Shown here: positions 1 through 6,609 of the stretch, in pieces
Layout: every line of letters starts with the position of its first letter
How positions within the stretch are numbered: the stretch's first letter is position 1
Assembly (NCBI GenBank): GCA_013152995.1
Contig: JAADFH010000020.1
Coordinates: forward strand, 1-7,302
Length of the DNA stretch: 7,302 nt
Source: Methanobacteriota archaeon
GTDB taxonomy: Archaea > Hydrothermarchaeota > Hydrothermarchaeia > Hydrothermarchaeales > BMS3B
Reading direction: 5' to 3'
Translations under genes and position numbers: made by a program
The notes under the pieces: generated by a model
What the model was told of the DNA's origin: nothing
What the model saw: only the letters and a program-made list of their open reading frames with translations
Database searches by the model: none

Positions 1-24
1 GACACCGCACTGGTGGTGAAATGA
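1..24 (+). CDS. 3' end of an upstream gene (partial)
   Basis: Frame 1 is open from the window edge and reads DTALVVK before a TGA at 22-24. That stop overlaps the ATG of the next gene as ATGA, a typical junction in tightly packed archaeal operons and the same style as the GTGA overlap at 1671-1674. Only seven residues are visible, so no function can be given. The overlap suggests the glycosyltransferase that follows is not the first gene of its operon. Frame 3 is also open at the edge, so this is a modest-confidence call. Confidence 0.3.
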   Translation, partial: DTALVVK

Positions 25-692
25 AGCTCTGTGCGGTTATCCCTGCGTACAACGAGGAGCCCACAGTTGCGGAGGCTGTGCGCAAGTGTCTTGAACATGT
101 GGATGAGGTTATCGTGGTGGACGATGGCTCCACCGACAGAACGGCGGAGGAGGCTGAGCGAGCGGGGGCGGTGGTTTACAGGCATGAGAGGAACATCGGC
201 GAGGGCGGTGCGACCAGAACGGGGATAAGGGCGGCGCTGGAGAGGGGAGCTGATGCAATAGTCACGGTGGATGCTGATGGGCAGCACGCTCCCGAGGAGA
301 TGCTCAAGCTGCTCAAGCCCGTGATTGAGGGCAGGGCTGACATAGTCTTCGGCACCAGGATGCGCAACTTCACCGGTCCAAGAAGCAAGTGGCTGGGCAA
401 CCTTATTCTCACCTGGCTGACCTCAACCAAGGTGTCTGACTCGCAGTGCGGATACAGGGCGATGAGCAGAAGGGCGGCGGAGCTGATAGAGATAGAGAGC
501 AACCGCTACGAGGTTGCCTCTGAGATTGTGCTCAAGGCGGTTGAGCTGGGGCTGCGGATTGAGGAGGTGCCGGTGAGGTGCATCTACAGGGATAAGAGGA
601 AGGGCACGAAGCTCAGGGATGGCATAGCCATTGCCCTGTGGGTGCTGCGCTGGAGGCTGGGAAGGCTGCTGAGAGGGCTCAGGAGGGCTTGA
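21..692 (+). CDS. DPM1-like family 2 glycosyltransferase (polyprenyl-phosphate sugar synthase type)
   Basis: This 223-residue GT-A glycosyltransferase probably transfers a hexose from a nucleotide sugar to a polyprenyl (dolichyl) phosphate at the cytoplasmic face of the membrane. Visible motifs are IPAYNEE (residues 7-13), VVDDGSTD (32-39) for nucleotide binding, DADGQH (84-89) as the metal-binding DXD, and DSQCGYRAMSR (140-150), which matches the catalytic region of dolichyl-phosphate mannose/glucose synthases. No transmembrane helix follows the catalytic domain. The protein ends in a cationic, amphipathic stretch (about 207-223) that could lie on the membrane. The start is ATG 21, preceded by GGTGGTGA at 12-19, and the family motif begins a few residues later. 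The next gene starts one base after the stop. The family is secure. The sugar and acceptor are inferred, and mannose or glucose are both possible. Confidence 0.93.
   Translation: MKLCAVIPAYNEEPTVAEAVRKCLEHVDEVIVVDDGSTDRTAEEAERAGAVVYRHERNIGEGGATRTGIRAALERGADAIVTVDADGQHAPEEMLKLLKPVIEGRADIVFGTRMRNFTGPRSKWLGNLILTWLTSTKVSDSQCGYRAMSRRAAELIEIESNRYEVASEIVLKAVELGLRIEEVPVRCIYRDKRKGTKLRDGIAIALWVLRWRLGRLLRGLRRA
681..686 (+). promoter_or_regulatory. Shine-Dalgarno site for the second glycosyltransferase
   Basis: AGGAGG lies seven bases before GTG 694 and inside the last codons of the preceding gene. It supports the GTG start and translational coupling of the two glycosyltransferases. Confidence 0.7.
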
Positions 693-693
693 G

Positions 694-1674
694 GTGCCGC
701 CGGAGGTGAGCGTGGTTGTGGTGAACAGGAACCGCAGGCGGGAGCTTGCAGCCTGCCTGCGCTCGCTGCAGCGGCAGAGCGTGGCACACGAGCTGGTGGT
801 GGTGGACAACGCAAGCGATGACGGCTCGGTGGAGATGGTTGAGCGTGAGTTTCCCCATGCGAGGGTTTTAAAGCTCGGCGTCAACACTGGGGCTGCGCGC
901 GGCAGAAATCTCGGGGTTAGGGCTGCTTCAGGCGAGTTCATAGCCTTCATAGACAGCGATGCTGTGGCGCATCCCGCCTGGCTGGAGGAATTGCTCAGGG
1001 CGATGCGCTCCGAGCCTGAGGCTGCGGTGTGTGGTTCAAAGGTTGTGTGGGACTCAACGGTGGTGCACGCTGGCGGAAGGTTCACACCCGTGGGTGCGGG
1101 TGTTGATGTCGCCCTGGGGGAGCGGGATTCAGAGGCTGTGAGCAGGCGCTGCTACTCTGCCTTTGCATGCTGGGCTGGGGCGATGGTGAGGCGCAGCGCC
1201 TACGAGAGTCTTGGTGGGCTGGATGAGTGGTTTTTTGTTTACCACGAGGAGCCTGACTTCTGCTACAGAGCCTGGATAGCGGGCTGGAAGGTGCTGTACG
1301 TGCCCACCTCGGTGGTGTACCACCCCCTCCCCGCCGGCAGCTCGCCCTTCAGGGTGTACATGTGCCAGCGCAACCGCCTTGGCATGGTGCTGAAGAACTA
1401 TCAGCTCCCGGGTGTGCTCACGGGCATGGTGCTGAACTTAGCCTACAGCGTGCTTCTCCTCTCTAAGTACCTGCTCCGCAGCCCGGGCTGCGCTTTTGCG
1501 GTGCTCAGAGGCTATGCCTCGGTTGTCGCATCGCTTGGCGAGCTCCTCTCGGGCAGGCGGAGGGTGCAGGGAATGCGCAGGCTGGAGGACAGGCAGCTCA
1601 GAGAGCTCGGGCTGATGCTGAGCTTTGAGGAGACCCTTGCAGAGATGCGCCGTCTCAGGAGGGCTGGCTTGTGA
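694..1674 (+). CDS. Family 2 glycosyltransferase, rhamnosyltransferase-like
   Basis: This 326-residue protein starts at GTG 694 and has the layout of WbbL/rhamnosyltransferase-like GT2 enzymes, which add sugars to a growing lipid-linked or surface glycan. The nucleotide-sugar fold begins at residue 5 (VSVVVVNRNR). VVDNASDDGS is at 36-45, the DXD metal site is D87-S88-D89, and the acceptor-side acidic motif EEPDFCYR is at 185-192. About 120 residues follow the catalytic core, with two hydrophobic stretches (roughly 238-261 and 265-286) that probably attach it to the membrane. The last 40 residues are charged and helical. The gene sits one base after the DPM1-like gene and overlaps the next gene by four bases (GTGA, 1671-1674), so the three likely work in one pathway. 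The donor sugar cannot be read from the sequence. Confidence 0.92.
   Translation: MPPEVSVVVVNRNRRRELAACLRSLQRQSVAHELVVVDNASDDGSVEMVEREFPHARVLKLGVNTGAARGRNLGVRAASGEFIAFIDSDAVAHPAWLEELLRAMRSEPEAAVCGSKVVWDSTVVHAGGRFTPVGAGVDVALGERDSEAVSRRCYSAFACWAGAMVRRSAYESLGGLDEWFFVYHEEPDFCYRAWIAGWKVLYVPTSVVYHPLPAGSSPFRVYMCQRNRLGMVLKNYQLPGVLTGMVLNLAYSVLLLSKYLLRSPGCAFAVLRGYASVVASLGELLSGRRRVQGMRRLEDRQLRELGLMLSFEETLAEMRRLRRAGL
1657..1663 (+). promoter_or_regulatory. Shine-Dalgarno site for the membrane protein gene
   Basis: AGGAGGG lies seven bases before GTG 1671 and inside the end of the preceding gene. It supports the overlapping GTG start. Confidence 0.7.
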
Positions 1675-3155
1675 AAGTGCGCTGGGGCATGGGCGTGCTC
1701 CTTGCATGGGTGGTGATGCATGCGCTGGTGTTCAGGGGCACGGTTGTGCCTCCCGACACCTACCTGTACGCCTTCTACACCCTGAACATCTCTCAGAGCT
1801 ACGCCTGGGAGCACTTCCCTGCCTACGTGTACGAGCTCAGGGCAGCTTCTGCAGCCTTTATGCACATGCTGGGCTTGCTGAGCACCCTCAGCGGGCTGAG
1901 CACGGTTGAGCTCGCCTACATACCCGCCGGCATTGCAGTGGTGCTCCTCTCCTATGCGCTTGCCAGGTGCTTTACTTCTGAGAGAAACGCCGCGCTCATA
2001 GCCCTGCTCGCCGCCGTCTACCCCTACGGCAGGGTTATTGCCGACAGCTTCTTCAGCAGGATGACGCTTGGTGCTGCGCTCGCTCTCGGGATTATGCTCT
2101 GCTACTTCCGCTGGATTGACTCAGGAGAGCGCAGGCACATGCTGGGTGCTGCGCTGCTCATGCTTGCCCTCGGGCTGCTCTACTACACCGTCTTCTATGT
2201 TGTGCTCATACTCATGACACCCATGCTCGCGCTGCACCTGCTGCACTCAAAGCCTGGTGCAAGGCGGAGCCTGAGGTTTGCGCTGCTCTTCTACGCCTCA
2301 GCCATTGCCGCGCTGGTGCTCTCAAAGGGTGGTGTGGGGCAGCTTCTCACGACTTTCAGCATGCTGCTCACCAAGGGCGGGGTGCTGGCTGCGGAGCCCC
2401 AGAGCTACACAGTAAAGGTGTGGTACGGGGACAGGTTCCTGAGGGAGCTCCTGCTGTTCCTCCTCCACCTCATACCGTACGCAGCCGCAGCTTTAGCCTT
2501 CGTGTACGTGCTGCTGAGGCAGCGTGAGATTAAGCCTCAGGAGGCTGCGGTGCTCGGGAGCATAGCTGGCTTAGCGGGGGTGGCGCTTGCCTTCTACTTC
2601 ACGGGAAGCAAGCTGCCCAGGTTCATGGAGATGAGCACCTTCTCCCTGGTGCCCATGCTGGCGCTGCTTGCGGAGAGGCTTGAGAGAAGGCAGTTTGAGG
2701 CGCTGATTCTCCTCTCGCTGCTGGTGGCTGTGCCCACCTCACTCTACGGACTCAGCACACCGAACCTGAATGCTCAGAAGCTTGACCTGGCAGAGGCGCA
2801 TGCCTGCGCCTTTGTTGGCTATGCTATGCCGCAGGAGGCGGAGATTTACACCGACATGAAGGGAATAAACTGCCTTGTGCTGTTCGGCAGCCACTACAAT
2901 GTGCGCACCTCCGTGAACTACGGGGGCTCGCTCACCACCAGGAGGGTTGAGGGGAGCATAAGGGTGCTGTACGATGAGAGCTACAGGGCTGAGGACCTTG
3001 AGTACGTGCTCCTGGGTGAGTACATGTACAGGGTTGCGGTGGCTCCCTACAGCGTGCTTGAGCCCACCAGGAGGGAGGTGCTGGAGAGGCTCATGCGGGA
3101 GAACACGGTGCTGTACAACAACGGCAGGATGCAGGTGGTAAAGCTTGTGCACTGA
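1671..3155 (+). CDS. Polytopic membrane protein, GT-C-like glycosyltransferase candidate
   Basis: This 494-residue protein has about 11 predicted membrane helices: roughly 7-22, 81-98, 106-118, 131-147, 157-174, 175-191, 202-218, 259-283, 292-311, 322-335 and 342-359. A soluble C-terminal domain of about 135 residues follows. Arg/Lys-rich loops (99-106, 147-156, 192-200, 283-291, 335-341) alternate consistently with a cytoplasmic N-terminus and an external C-terminal domain. The first external loop holds PPDTYLY with Asp29. GT-C enzymes that use polyprenyl-phosphate sugars carry a catalytic acidic residue in this place. The C-terminus ends in a YNNGRMQVVK motif, similar in style to the ends of archaeal GT39/oligosaccharide-assembly proteins. 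No WWDYG motif is seen, so it is not a standard AglB/STT3 oligosaccharyltransferase. The GTG start overlaps the upstream glycosyltransferase stop. A membrane role in glycan assembly is inferred from topology and neighbours. A flippase or polymerase is the main alternative. Confidence 0.8.
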   Translation: MKVRWGMGVLLAWVVMHALVFRGTVVPPDTYLYAFYTLNISQSYAWEHFPAYVYELRAASAAFMHMLGLLSTLSGLSTVELAYIPAGIAVVLLSYALARCFTSERNAALIALLAAVYPYGRVIADSFFSRMTLGAALALGIMLCYFRWIDSGERRHMLGAALLMLALGLLYYTVFYVVLILMTPMLALHLLHSKPGARRSLRFALLFYASAIAALVLSKGGVGQLLTTFSMLLTKGGVLAAEPQSYTVKVWYGDRFLRELLLFLLHLIPYAAAALAFVYVLLRQREIKPQEAAVLGSIAGLAGVALAFYFTGSKLPRFMEMSTFSLVPMLALLAERLERRQFEALILLSLLVAVPTSLYGLSTPNLNAQKLDLAEAHACAFVGYAMPQEAEIYTDMKGINCLVLFGSHYNVRTSVNYGGSLTTRRVEGSIRVLYDESYRAEDLEYVLLGEYMYRVAVAPYSVLEPTRREVLERLMRENTVLYNNGRMQVVKLVH

Positions 3156-3161
3156 TTTTTT
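3156..3161 (+). terminator. T-tract, possible archaeal terminator of the glycan operon
   Basis: Six consecutive T residues follow directly after the TGA stop at 3153-3155. Archaeal RNA polymerase can terminate at short U-rich tracts without a hairpin, and the position between two functionally unrelated gene sets fits. The tract is short and unsupported by a stem, so it may instead be part of an AT-rich promoter region. Confidence 0.3.
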
Positions 3162-3212
3162 GATGTTACACTTCCCATGTTGCAGAAGCTTTCCTGCACG
3201 GGGTACGTGAGA
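3162..3212 (+). promoter_or_regulatory. gltB leader region with a small imperfect hairpin
   Basis: This is the only gap of any length between genes. It lies between the T-tract and ATG 3213, and a promoter for the gltB genes would be expected in or just upstream of it. No convincing TATA box with a purine-rich BRE is visible. The best AT-rich segment is 3154-3169. An imperfect inverted repeat at 3181-3198 (TGCAGAA, loop GCT, TTC then CTGCA with one bulged C) could form a seven-pair stem ending 14 bases before the start codon, or could be a protein-binding site. The ribosome site is weak: GGGGT at 3200-3204 is the best candidate. Confidence 0.3.
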
Positions 3213-4292
3213 ATGTGCGGACTTGGCGGAATCCTGAACAGGTACGGCGAGAGAATGCCGGGCAGAGAGATTATAAGGATGTCCTGCATGATGCGTGACC
3301 GCTACGATGGTCGTGGCGGTGGCTTCGCGGGCTACGGAATATACCCCAGGTACGCTGAGTACTACGCCCTGCACCTCTTCTTCAGGGACGAGATTGCGAA
3401 GGAGAGAACCGAGGAGCTGCTGAAGGACAGGGTGGCTATAATCAAGGACGAGCCAGTGCCGATGCGCAGGGTTAAGGAGATTCCCCAGGAGAACATAGTC
3501 TGGAGGTACTTTGTTGAGGTTCCCCACAGGTTCAGGGACCGCAGGGAGTACCTGGAGAAGGAGGAGGACTACATAACCGAGCTGGTGTTCACGATTAACG
3601 ACTGCATAGATGGCGCTTTTGTGGCGAGCAGCGGGAAGAACATGGGGGTTTTCAAAGCTACTGGCATGCCGGACGCTGTTGCTGAGATGTACAAGGTGGA
3701 GAAGTACAGAGCCTACTGCTGGATAACCCACGGGCGCTTCCCCACGAATACGCCAGGCTGGTGGGGTGGTGCGCACCCCTTCAACCTGCTGGACTGGAGC
3801 GTGGTGCACAACGGCGAGATCAGCAGCTATGGCACGAACCGCAGGTACCTGGAGGCTCACGGCTACAAGTGCAGGCTGCTCACAGACACCGAGGTGGTTG
3901 CATACCTGTTTGACCTGCTGGTGAGGAGGCAGGGGCTGAGCATGCGCACCGCCGCCGTGGCTCTTACGCCACCCTTCTGGAAGCAGATTGAGCGCATGCC
4001 GGAGCCGAAGCGCAGCGCCTTCACAGCCCTGAGGATGACCTACTCCCAGGCGATGCTTAATGGTCCTTTTGCGGTTATAATAACCAACAGGGACACCATG
4101 GTGGGTCTGAATGACCGCATAAAGCTTCGCCCGCTCATAGCGGCAAGCAGCGAGGACTGTGTCTACCTCGCCAGCGAGGAGGCTGCAATAAGGGAGGTTG
4201 AGAACGATATTGAGAAGCTCTGGGCGCCACGTGCTGGTAATCCTGTTATTGCCAGGCTAAATGAAGAGGTTAGAGAGGAGGTAATTCACTGA
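3213..4292 (+). CDS. gltB: Glutamate synthase subunit 1, class II glutamine amidotransferase
   Basis: This subunit hydrolyses glutamine and passes ammonia to the synthase subunit encoded next. It is 359 residues from ATG 3213, the length expected for the stand-alone archaeal amidotransferase domain of GOGAT. The start is set by chemistry: the protein begins MCGLGGIL, so removal of Met leaves Cys as the N-terminal nucleophile. An in-frame ATG at 3177 would add 12 residues before it and has no ribosome site. Class II motifs follow in order: HGRFPTNT (173-180), the HNGE oxyanion region (199-202) and TDTE (225-228), which corresponds to the glutamine-binding acidic site. The segment GGGFAGYGIYPRY (about 35-47) is typical of the archaeal split form. 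The bacterial central domain is absent. The stop is followed immediately by the start of the FMN subunit. The identification is secure. Confidence 0.95.
   Translation: MCGLGGILNRYGERMPGREIIRMSCMMRDRYDGRGGGFAGYGIYPRYAEYYALHLFFRDEIAKERTEELLKDRVAIIKDEPVPMRRVKEIPQENIVWRYFVEVPHRFRDRREYLEKEEDYITELVFTINDCIDGAFVASSGKNMGVFKATGMPDAVAEMYKVEKYRAYCWITHGRFPTNTPGWWGGAHPFNLLDWSVVHNGEISSYGTNRRYLEAHGYKCRLLTDTEVVAYLFDLLVRRQGLSMRTAAVALTPPFWKQIERMPEPKRSAFTALRMTYSQAMLNGPFAVIITNRDTMVGLNDRIKLRPLIAASSEDCVYLASEEAAIREVENDIEKLWAPRAGNPVIARLNEEVREEVIH
4275..4282 (+). promoter_or_regulatory. Strong Shine-Dalgarno site for the FMN subunit
   Basis: GAGGAGGT, inside the end of the amidotransferase gene, lies ten bases before ATG 4293. 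It is the best ribosome site in the window and suggests the synthase subunit is efficiently translated. Confidence 0.7.
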
Positions 4293-5804
4293 ATGGTGCG
4301 AAACTTCCCGCCGGACTTTGTGGTGCGTGTGGATAAGGAGGCATGCATAAACTGCATGCGGTGCATTCGTGAGTGCCCCTTCGGGGTGCATGAGTACGAT
4401 AAGGAGAAGAAGCGCTGGAAGAGGCACCACGATAAGTGTGTTGCATGCCTGCGCTGCGCGTACATGTGCCCGACGCAGGCGATAAGCATTGAGCGCTCCC
4501 CCATGGAGTACTCCCCTCACCCGGTCTGGACGAACAGGGTGAGGAAGGACATAAAGACGCAGGCTGAGACGGGGGCGGTCATACTCACAGCCATGGGCAA
4601 CGAGCTGCCCTACATGAGCTACTTTGACCGCTTGGTGCTGGACGCCTGCCAGGTCACGAATCCAAGCATTGACCCGCTGCGTGAGCCCATGGAGCTGCGC
4701 ACCTACATCGGCAGGAAGCCGGAGAAGGTGGAGATTGAGGAGGAGGACAGCAGCATAAGGCTCAGAACCAAGCTCGCGCCCAACCTGAAGCTTGAGACGC
4801 CCATAATGTTTGCGCACATGAGCTACGGGAGCATAAGCATTGAGGCGCACCTGAGCATGGCGAGGGCTGCCAAGGAGGTGGGTACCTACATGGGAACCGG
4901 GGAGGGAGGGATGCACGTGGAGCTTTATCCCTATGCTGACCACATCATCACCCAGGTGGCTTCTGGAAGGTTTGCGGTGCACGAGGAGTACCTGAAGCGG
5001 GGTGCGGCGATAGAGATAAAGATAGGGCAGGGGGCTAAGCCGGGCATAGGCGGGCACCTGCCGGGTAAGAAGGTTACGGAGGAGATTTCAAGGACGAGGA
5101 TGATTCCTGAAGGCAGTGATGCGATTTCTCCAGCGCCGCACCATGATATCTACAGCATTGAGGACCTTTCCAGGCTGATTTATGCGCTAAAGGAAGCCAC
5201 CAGATACAAGAAGCCGGTGTTTGTGAAGATTGCAGCGGTGCACAATGTTGCACCCATTGCAGTGGGGATAATAAGAGCGGGAGCGGATGCGGTGGTTATA
5301 GATGGCTTCAGAGCCGGCACGGGTGCTGCGCCGCAGGTGCACAGGGACCACCACGGCATACCCATAGAGGCGGCGATCGCTAGTGTTGACCGCAGGCTGA
5401 GGGAGGAGGGCATACGCCACTGGGGCAGCATAATAGCGAGCGGGGGCATAAGGAGCAGCGCCGACGTGGCGAAGGCTATCGCCCTGGGAGCGGATGCGGT
5501 GTACATAGGCACCGCCGCCCTTATAGCCCTGGGATGCACGGTCTGCAAGAAGTGCTACACCGGCAAGTGTGCCTGGGGCATTGCCACCCAGGACCCGGAG
5601 CTGAGGAAGCGGCTTGACCCGGAGGAGGGTGCCAGGAGAGCGGCGAACCTGCTCAGGGCGTGGAGCCACGAGCTCAAGGAGATTCTCGGCGCCCTGGGGC
5701 TGAACTCCATAGAGAGCCTGAGGAGCAACAGGGACAGGTTACGTGGTGTGGGGCTGAGCGAACCCGAGCTCAGGGTGCTTGGTGTTAAGCCTGCAGGTGA
5801 GTAG
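4293..5804 (+). CDS. gltB: Glutamate synthase subunit 2, ferredoxin-like domain fused to FMN synthase domain
   Basis: This 503-residue catalytic subunit should combine 2-oxoglutarate with ammonia channelled from subunit 1 and reduce the iminoglutarate to glutamate on FMN. The N-terminal ferredoxin domain has two 4Fe-4S motifs: C18, C21, C24, C28 and C49, C52, C55, C59. After a linker (about 65-165) comes the glutamate synthase barrel. It shows GTGEGG (201-206), IKIGQGAKPGIGGHLPGKK (242-260), VKIAAVHN (311-318), DGFRAGTGAAP (337-347) and ASGGIRSSADVAKAIALGA (382-400). A cysteine cluster at C415, C421, C426 has the CX5CX4C spacing of the 3Fe-4S site of bacterial GOGAT and is followed by WGIATQ. 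A fourth cysteine, C418, lies inside the motif. The start is ATG 4293, directly after the previous stop. The fused ferredoxin domain likely takes electrons from ferredoxin or another partner, since no pyridine nucleotide subunit is encoded nearby. Confidence 0.96.
   Translation: MVRNFPPDFVVRVDKEACINCMRCIRECPFGVHEYDKEKKRWKRHHDKCVACLRCAYMCPTQAISIERSPMEYSPHPVWTNRVRKDIKTQAETGAVILTAMGNELPYMSYFDRLVLDACQVTNPSIDPLREPMELRTYIGRKPEKVEIEEEDSSIRLRTKLAPNLKLETPIMFAHMSYGSISIEAHLSMARAAKEVGTYMGTGEGGMHVELYPYADHIITQVASGRFAVHEEYLKRGAAIEIKIGQGAKPGIGGHLPGKKVTEEISRTRMIPEGSDAISPAPHHDIYSIEDLSRLIYALKEATRYKKPVFVKIAAVHNVAPIAVGIIRAGADAVVIDGFRAGTGAAPQVHRDHHGIPIEAAIASVDRRLREEGIRHWGSIIASGGIRSSADVAKAIALGADAVYIGTAALIALGCTVCKKCYTGKCAWGIATQDPELRKRLDPEEGARRAANLLRAWSHELKEILGALGLNSIESLRSNRDRLRGVGLSEPELRVLGVKPAGE
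5795..5800 (+). promoter_or_regulatory. Shine-Dalgarno site deciding the GXGXG subunit start
   Basis: AGGTGA lies five bases before ATG 5806. It favours that start over the in-frame ATG/GTG-type codons further upstream, which would run far into the previous gene. Confidence 0.65.
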
Positions 5805-5805
5805 C

Positions 5806-6606
5806 ATGGAGATTCCGCTGAGAAAGGCAAGGGTGAGCAGAGAGGATGAGTTTGTGGTTATTGATGCTAAGGGTGTGCACTACCGGGAGCTCAATGAGCT
5901 GATAAATGAGCTGGTGGAGAGGGGTGAGAGAAAGCTCAGGCTGCTGAATGTGAACGGGCAGCGTTACATTGCCGACGGGCTGAGGTGCAGCGACTGCTAT
6001 ATTGAGATTCACGGCGTGGCTGGCGACGACCTCGCAGCCTTTGCGAATGGTCCCACGATAGTGGTCTATGGGGATGTGCAGGACGGCGCAGGCAACACCA
6101 TGAACGCCGGCAGGATAATAGTGCACGGCAACGGCACCGACATAATAGGGCACAGCATGCGCGGTGGTGAGATTTTTGTGAGGGGGCACGTGGGCTACCG
6201 GGTGGGAATCCACATGAAGGAGTACAGGGAACAGGTGCCGGTGCTGGTGGTGGGGGGCACGGCTGGCGACTTCCTGGGCGAGTACATGGCTGGCGGCAGG
6301 ATCGTGATTCTCGGGCTGGAGAGGCTTGAGACCTACCCCGAGATTGCCGGTGAGTGGCTCGCCACGGGAATCCACGGCGGTGCAATCTACCTGAGGGATG
6401 AGGTGGATGAGGATAAGCTGGGCTACGGCGCCAAGACCGAGAGGCTGAGCCACTCTGACAGGCGCTTCCTGAGCGAGGCTGTGGGCAAGTTCTGCTCCTG
6501 CTTCAGCCTGAATGCAGAGGAGGTGCTGAATGCAGAGTTCACGAAGGTGGTGCCCAAGTCGCACCGCCCCTTCGCGGAGATGTACTCCGACTCCAAGGAA
6601 GGGTGA
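5806..6606 (+). CDS. gltB: Glutamate synthase subunit 3, GXGXG beta-helix domain
   Basis: This 266-residue protein corresponds to the C-terminal domain of the bacterial GOGAT large subunit. It is a right-handed beta-helix with a structural role that supports the synthase domain and probably helps hold the amidotransferase and ammonia tunnel in register. The repeated glycine turns are clear: GPTIVVYG (82-89), GNTMNAGRIIVHG (96-108), GHSMRGGEIFVRG (115-127), a long GG...GG turn at 150-170 and GIHGGAIYLR (188-197). The C-terminal segment ending in a KSHRPFAEMY motif is typical of stand-alone archaeal forms. The same fold occurs in subunit C of formylmethanofuran dehydrogenase, but the gltB neighbours settle the assignment. 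The start is ATG 5806, one base after the previous TAG and with AGGTGA just upstream. The N-terminal 75 residues are a small alpha/beta segment. Confidence 0.93.
   Translation: MEIPLRKARVSREDEFVVIDAKGVHYRELNELINELVERGERKLRLLNVNGQRYIADGLRCSDCYIEIHGVAGDDLAAFANGPTIVVYGDVQDGAGNTMNAGRIIVHGNGTDIIGHSMRGGEIFVRGHVGYRVGIHMKEYREQVPVLVVGGTAGDFLGEYMAGGRIVILGLERLETYPEIAGEWLATGIHGGAIYLRDEVDEDKLGYGAKTERLSHSDRRFLSEAVGKFCSCFSLNAEEVLNAEFTKVVPKSHRPFAEMYSDSKEG
6597..6606 (+). promoter_or_regulatory. Shine-Dalgarno site favouring ATG 6610
   Basis: GGAAGGGTGA lies just before ATG 6610 (GGAAGG is seven bases away). The competing GTG at 6603 lies inside this site and would have almost no spacing, so the ribosome site argues for 6610 as the start. 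Confidence 0.5.
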
Positions 6607-6609
6607 GGT

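Noticed and set aside
3172..3194. Possible NrpR-type nitrogen operator (GGAA-N6-TTCC) before gltB
   Set aside because: TTCC occurs at 3172-3175 and 3191-3194, but the bases six upstream are GATG and TGCA, not GGAA, so no complete site exists.
3141..3199. Direct repeat AAGCTT...TGCAC (3141-3152 and 3186-3199)
   Set aside because: The halves have different internal spacing and the first copy is inside the end of a coding sequence. It looks like chance.
2739..3860. Long minus-strand open frame (373 codons), with similar ones at 4257-5057 and 5785-6651
   Set aside because: They lie opposite well-identified genes, span gene junctions, and their translations are rich in His and Val with no recognisable motif. 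They arise from the strong third-position G/C bias on the + strand.
5802..5847. TAG stop of the synthase gene as a pyrrolysine or readthrough site fusing it to the GXGXG gene
   Set aside because: Readthrough would run only to a TGA at 5847-5849 and is out of frame with the downstream gene, so no fusion results.
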